Source: DATGEP01 sp035310125 (GTDB taxonomy: Bacteria; Chloroflexota; Ktedonobacteria; Ktedonobacterales; JADMIN01). Taken from it: 10,963 nucleotides of DNA. The first letter of the stretch is position 1, and each line of letters opens with the position of its first letter. The stretch lies in contig DATGEP010000360.1 in NCBI GenBank assembly GCA_035310125.1, positions 1 through 10,963 of the forward strand. Reading direction: 5' to 3'. The notes below the pieces were generated by a model, which saw only the letters and a list, made by a program, of their open reading frames with translations, had not been told where the DNA came from and did no database searches. The translations under genes were made by a program, and so were the position numbers. Below are positions 1-6,610 of the stretch, piece by piece.

Positions 1-21
1 TTGAAGTGAGTGTACCACGTG

Positions 22-54
22 CGCAGCGGAGGGCGTCCGTCGGACACCCCTGCG
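22..54 (-). terminator. GC-rich hairpin downstream of the lipoprotein gene
   Basis: The arms GGGCGTCC (31-38) and GGACACCC (42-49) flank a 3-base loop, with an outer CGCAG/CTGCG stem at 22-26 and 50-54. Read as plus-strand RNA the inner stem has one C/A mismatch. Read as minus-strand RNA that position becomes a U-G wobble and the stem is fully paired, so the RNA structure fits transcription of the minus-strand gene ending at 77. There is no U-tract, so it is not a textbook intrinsic terminator. It could be a factor-dependent terminator, an mRNA 3'-end stabiliser or a dispersed palindromic repeat. A related palindrome lies at 3423-3441. Confidence 0.4.
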
Positions 55-76
55 GATGACGCGGTGAGCGAGCACA

Positions 77-1402
77 TCAGGATGCTACAAGAAAGGCGGT
101 TGATGGGTCGAAATAGCTCCATCCGGGAGCGTAGTCCGCCCCACTATCTATCAGTGTGGCGCGACCGGGGCTGCCGCTCTGAATGGAGGCGATATACAGG
201 CCGGTGGAGCTGTTGTGTGGATAGGGAAGCTGGTCGCCGAGCCAGGTGCTGCTGGCGGGCGCGGCGAAGACGATTTGTGAGCCGTCCGGGCTGAACGGGC
301 TGGTGGCGGCTGGGCGCCAATCCGGATTGGCACCTGGATTGGTGGGTGCGCCGCGCTGACTGTAGGTGAGCAGTTGGCGAACGGTGTGATGGATGACATC
401 CACCTGCTGCCAGCCGGTCGAATCTTGCACGAGCACGGAGCGACCATCGGGTGACCACCAGGGCAGCGCCGTAGGGTCGGTCTCTGGCCAGCTAAACAGC
501 GGCGAGTCCGAGGCGGTCGTAGTATAGAGCTGGAAGTCTGTTGGCGTGCGGATGAGCAAGCGTGAGCCGTCGGGCGAGAATGCGGCGTCCAGGAGGGCGG
601 GCACCGTGGCCAGCGCGCGGGAGCCGCCGTGCATGTCGTTGAGTATAAGACTGACGCCGAGAGGCGACGCCGCATCGAAGAGGAGCGCGTCGGTGTGGGG
701 CTGCCAGAGGATGCGGGCGGGGCGATTGGTCGTTGGAAGTGCGGCCAGCGCTCCGGTTGCGATACGCTGACCGATGGCGCCTGGGGGGCCGAGCCGAAGG
801 TTGCCCGTTGCGTCAATGATTGCTACCCGCTGCCCGTCTGGCGCGATGGCAGGGAGGGTGGCGGCGGCGAATACGAGCTTGCGCGCAATCCCGATGGGCT
901 GATCGGCCTGGGAAATGAAGTAAGTTGGTGGTTGGCCCGATCCATTCAATTGTTCGCGATAAAGCAGCCGGTTGCCGTTCGGATCCCACCAGGCGTCGCT
1001 TCGAAGGACGCCATTGTCCTGCGGCGTGATTTGTAGGACCGTGCCGCCGTTGACGCTCACAATACCGAGGTTACTGGGCGAGTCAGGCGCTCCAAGCGTG
1101 CTCTGTGGTGGCTTGGGAGGTGCATTGGCACCATATCGGAGCACAAACTGGTGGTGGTCGGGCGACCAGGCGAAGCCCGCGATATCAGCCGCGGCGATCA
1201 TGGTGGGGCTTGAGCCGTCGCTCTGGATGGTCCACAACGCACCGGAGCGCAGAAAGGCGAGGACGCCCGCGCCGGAATGCAGTCCACACGAGGCGACCAG
1301 TGGGACGATGCAGCCGAGCAAGAGCATTATCGGCGCATACCGGCGGATGATTTGCCTGGGTAAAGGTGAATTGAGAATGGAGTGATGTATCATCGCCGCC
1401 AT
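77..1402 (-). CDS. Lipoprotein with TolB/PD40-like beta-propeller
   Basis: The 441-residue protein begins with a lipoprotein-type signal: basic residues R16, R20 and R21, a hydrophobic stretch at about 25-37, and a lipobox V-A-S-C with the lipidated Cys at residue 39. It is therefore probably anchored outside the cytoplasmic membrane. The rest carries repeated beta-propeller signatures of the SPDG type near residues 80, 140, 187, 276, 317 and 371, each followed by a hydrophobic strand such as SRLLI or SQIVF. This pattern is typical of TolB/WD40-like PD40 repeats, roughly six or seven blades. No catalytic motif is visible, and no tol, pal or peptidase genes are nearby, so the function (ligand binding or scaffold) is unknown. 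Start choice is uncertain: ATG 1402 and ATG 1393 are both possible and neither has a clear ribosome-binding site. The gene is divergent from the decarboxylase gene. Confidence 0.85.
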   Translation of the reverse strand: MAAMIHHSILNSPLPRQIIRRYAPIMLLLGCIVPLVASCGLHSGAGVLAFLRSGALWTIQSDGSSPTMIAAADIAGFAWSPDHHQFVLRYGANAPPKPPQSTLGAPDSPSNLGIVSVNGGTVLQITPQDNGVLRSDAWWDPNGNRLLYREQLNGSGQPPTYFISQADQPIGIARKLVFAAATLPAIAPDGQRVAIIDATGNLRLGPPGAIGQRIATGALAALPTTNRPARILWQPHTDALLFDAASPLGVSLILNDMHGGSRALATVPALLDAAFSPDGSRLLIRTPTDFQLYTTTASDSPLFSWPETDPTALPWWSPDGRSVLVQDSTGWQQVDVIHHTVRQLLTYSQRGAPTNPGANPDWRPAATSPFSPDGSQIVFAAPASSTWLGDQLPYPHNSSTGLYIASIQSGSPGRATLIDSGADYAPGWSYFDPSTAFLVAS

Positions 1403-1473
1403 TGTAGTGGGCAGCGGGAATCAGGCGCAAGTAGCAGCCCAAGATTCCGTAGTGGTGCGGCGAGATGCGGCAG

Positions 1474-1482
1474 TGCTAAAAT
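1474..1482 (+). promoter_or_regulatory. Possible extended -10 promoter for chdC
   Basis: TGCTAAAAT gives an extended -10 (TGn) followed by TAAAAT, five of six matches to TATAAT. No good -35 is present, which is tolerable for extended -10 promoters. It would leave a leader of about 95 bases before ATG 1585. A second AT-rich candidate, TATATA at 1525-1530, is also upstream but has no -35 and no TGn. I see no promoter for the divergent lipoprotein gene in the 1403-1584 gap. Confidence 0.35.
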
Positions 1483-1584
1483 CAAGAGAAGACGCGCGGG
1501 CCTGGATGGCAGCGGCCTTTGGTCTATATAAGAGACGAAGGGGCATGGCGCGAGATATGGCCGCGCCCGAATTGGAGATACACG

Positions 1585-2382
1585 ATGGCAACTGGCTCGG
1601 CTGAGCAGACAACCTATGCGGCGTACTGGCTCTACGCACTCGATCCCACCTATTCACGGCTCCCCGAAGCGGAACAAACACGGGGTAAAGCGGAGTTCCT
1701 TGCCGCTCTAGAGGCACGCCCCAGCACTGTAGGACTGCGTGGCGCGTATTCGATGGTGGGCTTTCGCGAAGATGTGGATTTCATGCTGTGGGTGGTGAGC
1801 ACCGATTTGGATGCGATTCAGCGACTCGCTGTAAGCCTGCGGCACACGGGGCTGGGTCGTTACCTCGCGACGCGGCAGACCTATGTGGGTGTGGTAGCGG
1901 ATGCGCGCTATGATCCCGCTCATGCGCCCGCTTTCATGCAGGGCGCGCCGGCGAAGACTTTCATCAGTGTGTATCCTTTCGTGAAGACGGCGGAGTGGTA
2001 TCTGTTGCCGTACGAGCGCCGTCGTGACCTGATGGCGGAGCATGGGCTGATCGGTCGCAAGTATGCGGTGCCGCGTGAGCAGGTGGCTGCGTCCGGCGAA
2101 CAGAGCAACGGACACGGACGCGGTGGCAGCACTGCGACCGCAGTGACACCCGCGCCAGCTCAAACGGATGAAGAGGGCGGTGGCGTCCTGGCGAACACGG
2201 TGGATGCGTTCGGACTGGGAGATTATGAATTCATCCTGGCCAATGAGTCTGACGATGCCTCCGAGCTGGTGCGGATGATGCAATCCTTGCGGGCGACCGA
2301 AGTACGGCGCTACACAAAGCTGGATACGCCGATCTTTTTGGGACGGCTGCGCGAACCTTCTGGCGTGTTAGCGGACCTCTGA
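1585..2382 (+). CDS. chdC: Coproheme decarboxylase (HemQ/ChdC), with insertion
   Basis: The gene encodes a 265-residue member of the chlorite dismutase superfamily. The family's ChdC branch converts coproheme III to heme b by two peroxide-dependent decarboxylations, the last step of the coproporphyrin-dependent heme pathway. Residues match Gram-positive HemQ: catalytic Tyr130 and Lys134 in Y-P-F-V-K, proximal heme ligand His153 in EHGLIGRKYA, and Gln166 exactly 13 residues later, where HemQ has its distal Gln. True chlorite dismutases have a distal Arg instead. The C-terminal GLGDYEF and IFLGRL strands complete the fold. Between Gln166 and Gly210 there are about 37 extra residues rich in Gly, Ser, Thr, Ala, Pro and acidic residues. 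ATG 1585 is chosen because GGAG (1574-1577) precedes it by 7 bases. An in-frame TTG at 1519 lacks such a site. No other heme genes are in the window. Confidence 0.9.
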   Translation: MATGSAEQTTYAAYWLYALDPTYSRLPEAEQTRGKAEFLAALEARPSTVGLRGAYSMVGFREDVDFMLWVVSTDLDAIQRLAVSLRHTGLGRYLATRQTYVGVVADARYDPAHAPAFMQGAPAKTFISVYPFVKTAEWYLLPYERRRDLMAEHGLIGRKYAVPREQVAASGEQSNGHGRGGSTATAVTPAPAQTDEEGGGVLANTVDAFGLGDYEFILANESDDASELVRMMQSLRATEVRRYTKLDTPIFLGRLREPSGVLADL

Positions 2383-2391
2383 AACTCGTTG

Positions 2392-2431
2392 CAAAAGCTC
2401 CTGTCCTGCTGAGGCAAGATGGGAGCTTTTG
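2392..2431. terminator. Bidirectional intrinsic terminator
   Basis: A perfect 10-bp stem, CAAAAGCTCC (2392-2401) with GGAGCTTTTG (2422-2431), encloses a 20-base loop that has its own small CCT/AGG stem. The T-tract on the plus strand and the A-tract on the other arm allow termination in both directions. It sits just after the chdC stop (2382) and downstream of the convergent kinase gene ending at 2541. A second short hairpin, GGCGG-CAT-CCGCC at 2465-2477, lies between it and the kinase and has no T-tract. Confidence 0.8.
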
Positions 2432-2540
2432 TGATTCGCCAGCGGGCCTGCCTGGCGCCGGTGTGGCGGCATCCGCCGCGGCTGGCAGCCACCTTTCTAT
2501 GCCAAACTGCCATTGATGCGAAATAGGAGGATATTGCCCT

Positions 2541-3278
2541 TTAATGCGTGTGTTTCAGCCGGGTAGGGGGCATGATGGGGAGTGTGGACCAGAAGATGCT
2601 GCCGCCGCCGGGGCGAGCGCGAACACCGATGCGCCCGCCGTGTCGGCGCACGACTTCGTGGGCGATGTACAGGCCAAGACCGGCGCCCGCGTTCTTTACG
2701 TTGCTACCGTGCATGTACGGATGAAAAATCATATGGCGCTCGCTGGTCGGCACTCCGATACCCTGGTCGCTTATCTCAATGCGCGCGACGTTTCCGGCGT
2801 GGCTTAGGTTGACGGTGATCTCGCCACCAGAGCTGAATTTGACGGCATTGGCGAGCAACGCCGAGATCGCTTCTTCGAGACGCGACCGGTCCCACATACC
2901 GAGGATTTGCTCGTCGTCAGCCTGAAGTGTGATGACGTGTGCGGTGAGACCCCCTTCATACAGAGAGACAACGCGGCGCACAGTGCTCACGAGATCGGTT
3001 TCCGTGGGCGAGACGACATATTTGTGACGTGCGATGTGCGAGGCGCTGAGGTAGATATCAAGGTGGTGGTTGATGCGCTCGATCTGGTACATCATCTTGT
3101 TGAGCTCGGCAAGGTCGCTCTCACGTCCCTCCTGCTTGCGCAGCCGCCGCTGAAGGAGCTGTACATGACCTTTGAGCGCGGTAATAGGTGTGCGAAGCTC
3201 ATGACTCGCGTGGTCGAGAAACTCCTCGCGTGGGTCGTCTGCCTGACTGGATGGCTCTGGTTTCCGGGCGGTGGCCAT
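2541..3278 (-). CDS. Small soluble sensor histidine kinase
   Basis: The 245-residue protein contains only the kinase core. The dimerisation and phospho-acceptor helix has the H-box S-H-E-L-R-T-P with His26. The ATPase domain has an N-box around Asn144 (LLANAVKFS), a G1 box D171-QGIG, a divergent F-box region near residue 184 (IFHPYMHG) and a G2 box G198-AGLGL. There is no transmembrane segment, PAS, GAF or HAMP region ahead of His26, so it is cytosolic and presumably senses through a partner or an unseen ligand. No response regulator gene is in the window. The ATG at 3278 has GAGG five bases upstream and a good promoter behind it, so the short length looks genuine rather than a truncation. 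Its partner and signal cannot be told from the sequence. Confidence 0.88.
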   Translation of the reverse strand: MATARKPEPSSQADDPREEFLDHASHELRTPITALKGHVQLLQRRLRKQEGRESDLAELNKMMYQIERINHHLDIYLSASHIARHKYVVSPTETDLVSTVRRVVSLYEGGLTAHVITLQADDEQILGMWDRSRLEEAISALLANAVKFSSGGEITVNLSHAGNVARIEISDQGIGVPTSERHMIFHPYMHGSNVKNAGAGLGLYIAHEVVRRHGGRIGVRARPGGGSIFWSTLPIMPPTRLKHTH

Positions 3279-3339
3279 GCATTCCTCGGATCGTTGAGTG
3301 GTGCGGGCGACACACTCCGCAAGAAGGACGATTGCATCT

Positions 3340-3369
3340 AGTATAGGCGTGAGCCAATGGCATCGTCAA
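3340..3369 (-). promoter_or_regulatory. Sigma70-like promoter of the histidine kinase
   Basis: On the minus strand, TTGACG (3369-3364) is followed after 18 bases by TATACT (3345-3340). Each box matches the consensus at five of six positions. Transcription would start near 3333 and give a leader of about 55 bases. This supports independent transcription of the kinase rather than read-through from the gluQ operon. Confidence 0.65.
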
Positions 3370-3422
3370 ACCGCTGGTGCAGCGAGGTCCCATCAAACGC
3401 GGGTGTTGAGGTAAGGGTCAGC

Positions 3423-3470
3423 GGGCGTCCGGAGGACGCCCTCGACGGAGCCGCGCTGTCGCGAGCCGTC
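3423..3470 (-). terminator. Two adjacent GC-rich hairpins after gluQ
   Basis: Downstream of the gluQ stop there are two stem-loops. One, at 3444-3470, has GACGG/CCGTC outer arms and an inner CGCG-CTGT-CGCG. The other is a perfect 8-bp stem GGGCGTCC-GGA-GGACGCCC at 3423-3441. Neither is followed by a U-run, so this is a weak or factor-dependent terminator candidate. The second hairpin is also one of the two related palindromes in this window. Together with the kinase promoter at 3340-3369 it accounts for most of the structure in the 229-base gap at 3279-3507. Confidence 0.4.
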
Positions 3471-3507
3471 CCCCAATGCGTGATGGAACCATAGAGAGAG
3501 GACGCTT

Positions 3508-4476
3508 TTAGAGGATGATCGGTGTGGGCGAGTTGACGATGACCGCTGGATCGAAGGTCGCGAGAAGCTGCCGCGCCGTGGCTGGCTCGTGTTGCGGCCA
3601 AATGCCACAGCTTGCGGCGAGGGCGCCGAGCACCCACTCTGGTGACTCACCGCGGTCGCGCAGACAGGCAACGCCGGCGGCGGCGTCTCGCTTCGACATG
3701 CGGACACCAGAAGAGTCAAGGATGAGCGGGACGTGCGCGAGCTCGCGTGGGCGGTGATAGCCCAGCGCATCATAGAGGGCGAGCTGGCGGGCGGTGGAAT
3801 CGAGGAGATCGGCGCCGCGCACAATTTGGGTAATGCCCATGAGCGCATCGTCCACGACGACGGCGAGCTGATAGGCATAGATGCCGTCGCTTCGGCGTAC
3901 GATGAAGTCGCCAACTGTCTGCCCCACGTTTTCGGCTTGCGCACCGAAAATGGCGTCTACAAAACTAATTGTGGTGGAAGGCGCACGGAAGCGCAGGGAT
4001 GGGCGGCGGCCGGCGGCCTCGTGCTCGCGGCGCTGTCGAGCGGTGAGGGTGCGGCAGGTGCCGGGATACCGTGGCGCGACGTCGCGGGCATGGGGTGCGC
4101 TAGCGATATGAGCAAGCTCAGCGCGGGTGCAGTAGCATGGATAGAGCAATCCACGGTTGCGCAGTCGTGCCAGCGCGGCGGCGTAGAGGTCGCGGCGGTC
4201 ATTCTGGAAGTATGGACCGAGGATTCCACCAACGCCCGGCCCTTCGTCCCAGTCAAGCCCTAACCAGCGCAGGTCGTGCAACATTGTTTCAGTTGCGCCC
4301 GGTCGCACGCGTGGCAGATCGAGGTCTTCCACGCGCAGGATGAAGGCGCCACCTGCCGAGCGCGCGAAGAGCCAGGCAAGTAGAGCGGTGCGGAGGTTGC
4401 CCAGGTGCAGCATTCCCGTGGGCGAGGGCGCATAGCGCCCGCGCACCGGCGCGCGCTTATGGATGGTGGGTCGCAT
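3508..4476 (-). CDS. gluQ: Glutamyl-Q tRNA(Asp) synthetase
   Basis: The gene encodes a 322-residue class I synthetase-like enzyme that, in its family, attaches activated glutamate to the queuosine at position 34 of tRNA(Asp). It resembles the catalytic half of GluRS: YAPSPTG with the HIGH-type motif H24-LGN, VEDLDLPR, the KMSKS-type R259-MSKRD and a zinc site C114-x-C116...Y137-x3-C141. It ends about where the GluRS anticodon-binding domain would begin, which separates it from GluRS (about 470 residues or more). The ATG at 4476 is preferred because it starts close to the conserved core. The frame extends to a GTG at 4554, but that adds 26 non-conserved residues and has no ribosome-binding site. 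With the ATG start it overlaps the end of maf by 20 bases, and only a weak GAG-type site is seen, so translation is probably coupled. It is the last gene of the operon. Confidence 0.9.
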   Translation of the reverse strand: MRPTIHKRAPVRGRYAPSPTGMLHLGNLRTALLAWLFARSAGGAFILRVEDLDLPRVRPGATETMLHDLRWLGLDWDEGPGVGGILGPYFQNDRRDLYAAALARLRNRGLLYPCYCTRAELAHIASAPHARDVAPRYPGTCRTLTARQRREHEAAGRRPSLRFRAPSTTISFVDAIFGAQAENVGQTVGDFIVRRSDGIYAYQLAVVVDDALMGITQIVRGADLLDSTARQLALYDALGYHRPRELAHVPLILDSSGVRMSKRDAAAGVACLRDRGESPEWVLGALAASCGIWPQHEPATARQLLATFDPAVIVNSPTPIIL

Positions 4477-5164
4477 CGGTAGAAGTCTCAGTAATACCGT
4501 CTGGTCCAGGGAACGGCGGAGTGCAGCGAGCCGACCATGGGCAGGTTCTATCACAGGTGAGAGCGTCCGGCGGCAAGGGCGTGCCGTTCACGAGCGCTGA
4601 TACGAGGCAGACTGGCAACCCGATCACGCCGAGATGACAGCCCGTGATGGCAGCTACAGGAGAGAAATTAGGGTGCTGGATGGAGTACGCGCCCGCCTTA
4701 TCTAGTGGATCCCCAGTGGCGACATATGCCGTAAGCTCGGCATCGTTGAAGTCGCGCATGCGCACACGTGTGGCAGCGGTAGCGGAGATCATATGCTCCG
4801 GTGTGGGGCCAGCCAGCGCGATTCCCGTGGCGACGACATGTTCGCGTCCACGAAGGGTGCGAAGCATTGCGCTCGCCTCGCGGTGGTCACGTGGTTTGGC
4901 CAGGGATTGGCCGTCAATTAAGACGGTCGTATCGGACGCCAGGACCGTGCCAGATAGGCCGACGTGCGCGAGGCTATCGCACGCAGCCCGCGCTTTCTGG
5001 CGCGCCAGGTACTCTCCAAGTCGGTCCAGCGGGCCAGTGTACTCATGGGTCAGCGTGTCTTCGTCAACGGACGTGACGTGCAGGGTGAAAGGAATGCCCG
5101 CTTCAGTGAGGATCTGTCGCCGGCGTGGCGACGCGGACGCGAGAAATAGTGGCGGGCGCGGCAT
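4457..5164 (-). CDS. maf: Maf-family nucleotide pyrophosphatase
   Basis: The gene encodes a 235-residue Maf/Ham1-fold protein. Family members hydrolyse dTTP/UTP or modified nucleotides to monophosphates and are linked to house-cleaning or division arrest. Motifs in order are L-A-S-A-S-P-R-R near residue 8, S-D-T around catalytic Asp78, K90-PRD, H-V-V-A-T-G near 109, and G151-DPLDKAGAYSIQ with D155, then a GC...VIGLP stretch near 175-184. The ordinary family ends near residue 195-200; here about 35 more residues follow, with Cys204, Cys208 and Cys214 in a Pro-rich tail. The start at 5164 is firm. The upstream gene's TAA and this ATG share one base (TAATG), and GGAGG lies 8 bases upstream. The frame can be read further back, but only through the rlmD gene in another phase. 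I cannot say from sequence whether it prefers dTTP/UTP or m7GTP-like substrates. Confidence 0.9.
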   Translation of the reverse strand: MPRPPLFLASASPRRRQILTEAGIPFTLHVTSVDEDTLTHEYTGPLDRLGEYLARQKARAACDSLAHVGLSGTVLASDTTVLIDGQSLAKPRDHREASAMLRTLRGREHVVATGIALAGPTPEHMISATAATRVRMRDFNDAELTAYVATGDPLDKAGAYSIQHPNFSPVAAITGCHLGVIGLPVCLVSALVNGTPLPPDALTCDRTCPWSARCTPPFPGPDGITETSTDATHHP

Positions 5165-6504
5165 TAGATAGCCTCCAGGAGGGTGACGTTTTCGATGTGC
5201 GCGGTCTGTGGGAACATATCGAGCGGTTGCACGGAGATGAGGCGGTATGCGGCGGTGCGTAGGCAGAGATACGCCAGGTCGCGTGCGAGTGTGTCGGGGC
5301 CACATGAGATGTAGACGAGGCGTGGTACCCGGCGAGCTACGAGTGAATCGAGCACGGTCCGCTGGCACCCCGCACGCGGTGGGTCAATCACCAGACCATG
5401 GATTGTGTCAGGTATCCGCGGTAGGATGTCCTCTACTTTACCCTGGAGAATGGTCACGTTCGGCACGTTGTTCAGGTTGACGCGCGCGTCGCGGATGGCG
5501 CTGGCAGATTCCTCGATGGCGAGGACACGGCCGGCTTGTGGCGCCAGGAGGCGCGCAAACGTGCCAACGCCGCAGTAGGCGTCTACGAGCGTGACATCAG
5601 AGCCAGCGGGGAGCCGGTCCAGCACGAGCTCGGCCATGCGGTTCGCCTGGCGTGTATTCGTTTGGAAGAAGGAGCTTGGCCGGATTGTAAACGGCTGGCC
5701 CAGCAGCGACTCCTCCATATCTGTTTCGTGAATGTCCAGGCCGGCCGCTGCCAGACGGGTGCGCAGCTCCGGGCTGGCAGCGGGTTGCATCAGTATCTGC
5801 CCAGAGGCCTCTCCATAGCGGATGAGTATCTGCGGTTGTGGCAGCATCTCATCTTCCAAAATTGCCAGCGCCTCGTTGATGCGTGGATGGGCGATCGGAC
5901 AGGCGCGAAGTGGCAGTACCCGATGGCTGTTGCGAGCAGTGAGGCCGGCTCGTCCTTCGCGGTTCACGGAGAAGCGCATGTGATTGCGGTACTGCCAGGG
6001 AGGCTCGCAGCCAATCGCGGGGGCGACAGGTGGCGACTCGAAGCCCACGATGGCGAGGAGGTCACGCATGCGTTGCGTTTTCCAGGAGAGCTGCGCGGCG
6101 TAATCTAGATGCTGAAGCTGGCAGCCACCGCACTCACCGAAGACGGGACATGGCGCGAGCACACGTGCTGGTGCGGCTTCGAGTACGTGCCGGACTCGCA
6201 CGGTCGGCGCCGGCACGTGACGTGCGCGTTTCCGGTTTGGATGGGGAAGTCGCCAGGTAGCGTCTACTTCAATCAGCTCGCCGGGAAGACCGCCAATGAA
6301 GGTAAACTCTGTGGGTGGCCACGCCTCGCGGTGTCGCTCGCCGAAGACTAGCGTGAAGTCTTCGTCTGAGGGAGCGTCGAGTGTGGCGGCAACCACCCCG
6401 TGAGCTTCCCCGGTTTCGCTGAGGCGGTCTACACGAACGGAATAGCGGCCGGTGACATCGCGACGCTCAGGCGGTGGTGTGTGGAGTAGTATCTCGGTCT
6501 GCAC
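5164..6504 (-). CDS. 23S rRNA (uracil-5-)-methyltransferase, RlmD/RlmCD type
   Basis: The 446-residue SAM-dependent RNA m5U methyltransferase has an N-terminal TRAM-like region (about 15-110). A 4Fe-4S site follows with C119, C125 and C128 in PCPVFGECGGC and C202 in LRACPIAHP. Next are FFQTN (279-283), the SAM-binding D308-AYCGVGTF, D374-PPRAG, the catalytic Cys401 in S-C-G-P-D-T-L-A-R-D and the terminal H-I-E-N with Glu438. The family methylates U747 and/or U1939 (E. coli numbering) of 23S rRNA; the exact target is not decidable here. The TRAM region carries about 25 extra residues between its strands. I choose the GTG at 6504 because AGGA lies 10 bases upstream and a promoter candidate lies just behind it. 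A further in-frame GTG at 6567 has no ribosome-binding site and lies upstream of the predicted transcription start. It is the first gene of the operon with maf and gluQ. Confidence 0.9.
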   Translation of the reverse strand: MQTEILLHTPPPERRDVTGRYSVRVDRLSETGEAHGVVAATLDAPSDEDFTLVFGERHREAWPPTEFTFIGGLPGELIEVDATWRLPHPNRKRARHVPAPTVRVRHVLEAAPARVLAPCPVFGECGGCQLQHLDYAAQLSWKTQRMRDLLAIVGFESPPVAPAIGCEPPWQYRNHMRFSVNREGRAGLTARNSHRVLPLRACPIAHPRINEALAILEDEMLPQPQILIRYGEASGQILMQPAASPELRTRLAAAGLDIHETDMEESLLGQPFTIRPSSFFQTNTRQANRMAELVLDRLPAGSDVTLVDAYCGVGTFARLLAPQAGRVLAIEESASAIRDARVNLNNVPNVTILQGKVEDILPRIPDTIHGLVIDPPRAGCQRTVLDSLVARRVPRLVYISCGPDTLARDLAYLCLRTAAYRLISVQPLDMFPQTAHIENVTLLEAI

Positions 6505-6518
6505 GTGGCGTCTATCCT

Positions 6519-6534
6519 GCGATTGGGCGATTGG
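6519..6534. repeat. Tandem 8-bp repeat in the rlmD leader
   Basis: GCGATTGG occurs twice back to back. It lies between the predicted promoter and the GTG start of the rRNA methyltransferase, directly upstream of its AGGA site. It may be chance or a small protein- or RNA-binding element. Confidence 0.5.
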
Positions 6535-6557
6535 GTGCGCAATTTCAGCACACCTAT

Positions 6558-6585
6558 ACGATAGCACATCGGCTATGTTTGCCAG
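6558..6585 (-). promoter_or_regulatory. Probable promoter of the rlmD-maf-gluQ operon
   Basis: On the minus strand CTGGCA (6585-6580) is followed after 16 bases by TATCGT (6563-6558), each matching consensus at four of six. The -10 is preceded by TGC, making an extended -10. Transcription would begin near 6551, leaving a leader of about 45 bases to the GTG at 6504. Confidence 0.4.
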
Positions 6586-6610
6586 ATGCGGCGCAATCTC
6601 AGCGTTTTCA

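Noticed and set aside
1708..2283. Minus-strand open frame of 191 codons
   Set aside because: It is antisense to chdC, where the catalytic residues are well placed in the plus-strand frame.
1585..2382. Chlorite dismutase (chlorite detoxification) reading of this gene
   Set aside because: The distal residue is Gln with the HemQ spacing, and Tyr130/Lys134 match coproheme decarboxylases. Chlorite dismutase needs a distal Arg.
3279..3507. Possible tRNA or small RNA gene in the gluQ-kinase gap
   Set aside because: No cloverleaf or T-loop pattern was found. The visible structure is explained by the kinase promoter and two hairpins.
3733..4263. Plus-strand open frame of 176 codons
   Set aside because: It is antisense to gluQ, whose zinc site and KMSKS-type motif lie here.
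3508..4476. Full glutamyl-tRNA synthetase
   Set aside because: At 322 residues it lacks the anticodon-binding domain, and its C-x-C...Y-x3-C zinc site is that of GluQ-type enzymes.
5536..6108. Plus-strand open frame of 190 codons
   Set aside because: It is antisense to the rRNA methyltransferase, whose Fe-S and SAM motifs cover this stretch. No family features are seen in it.
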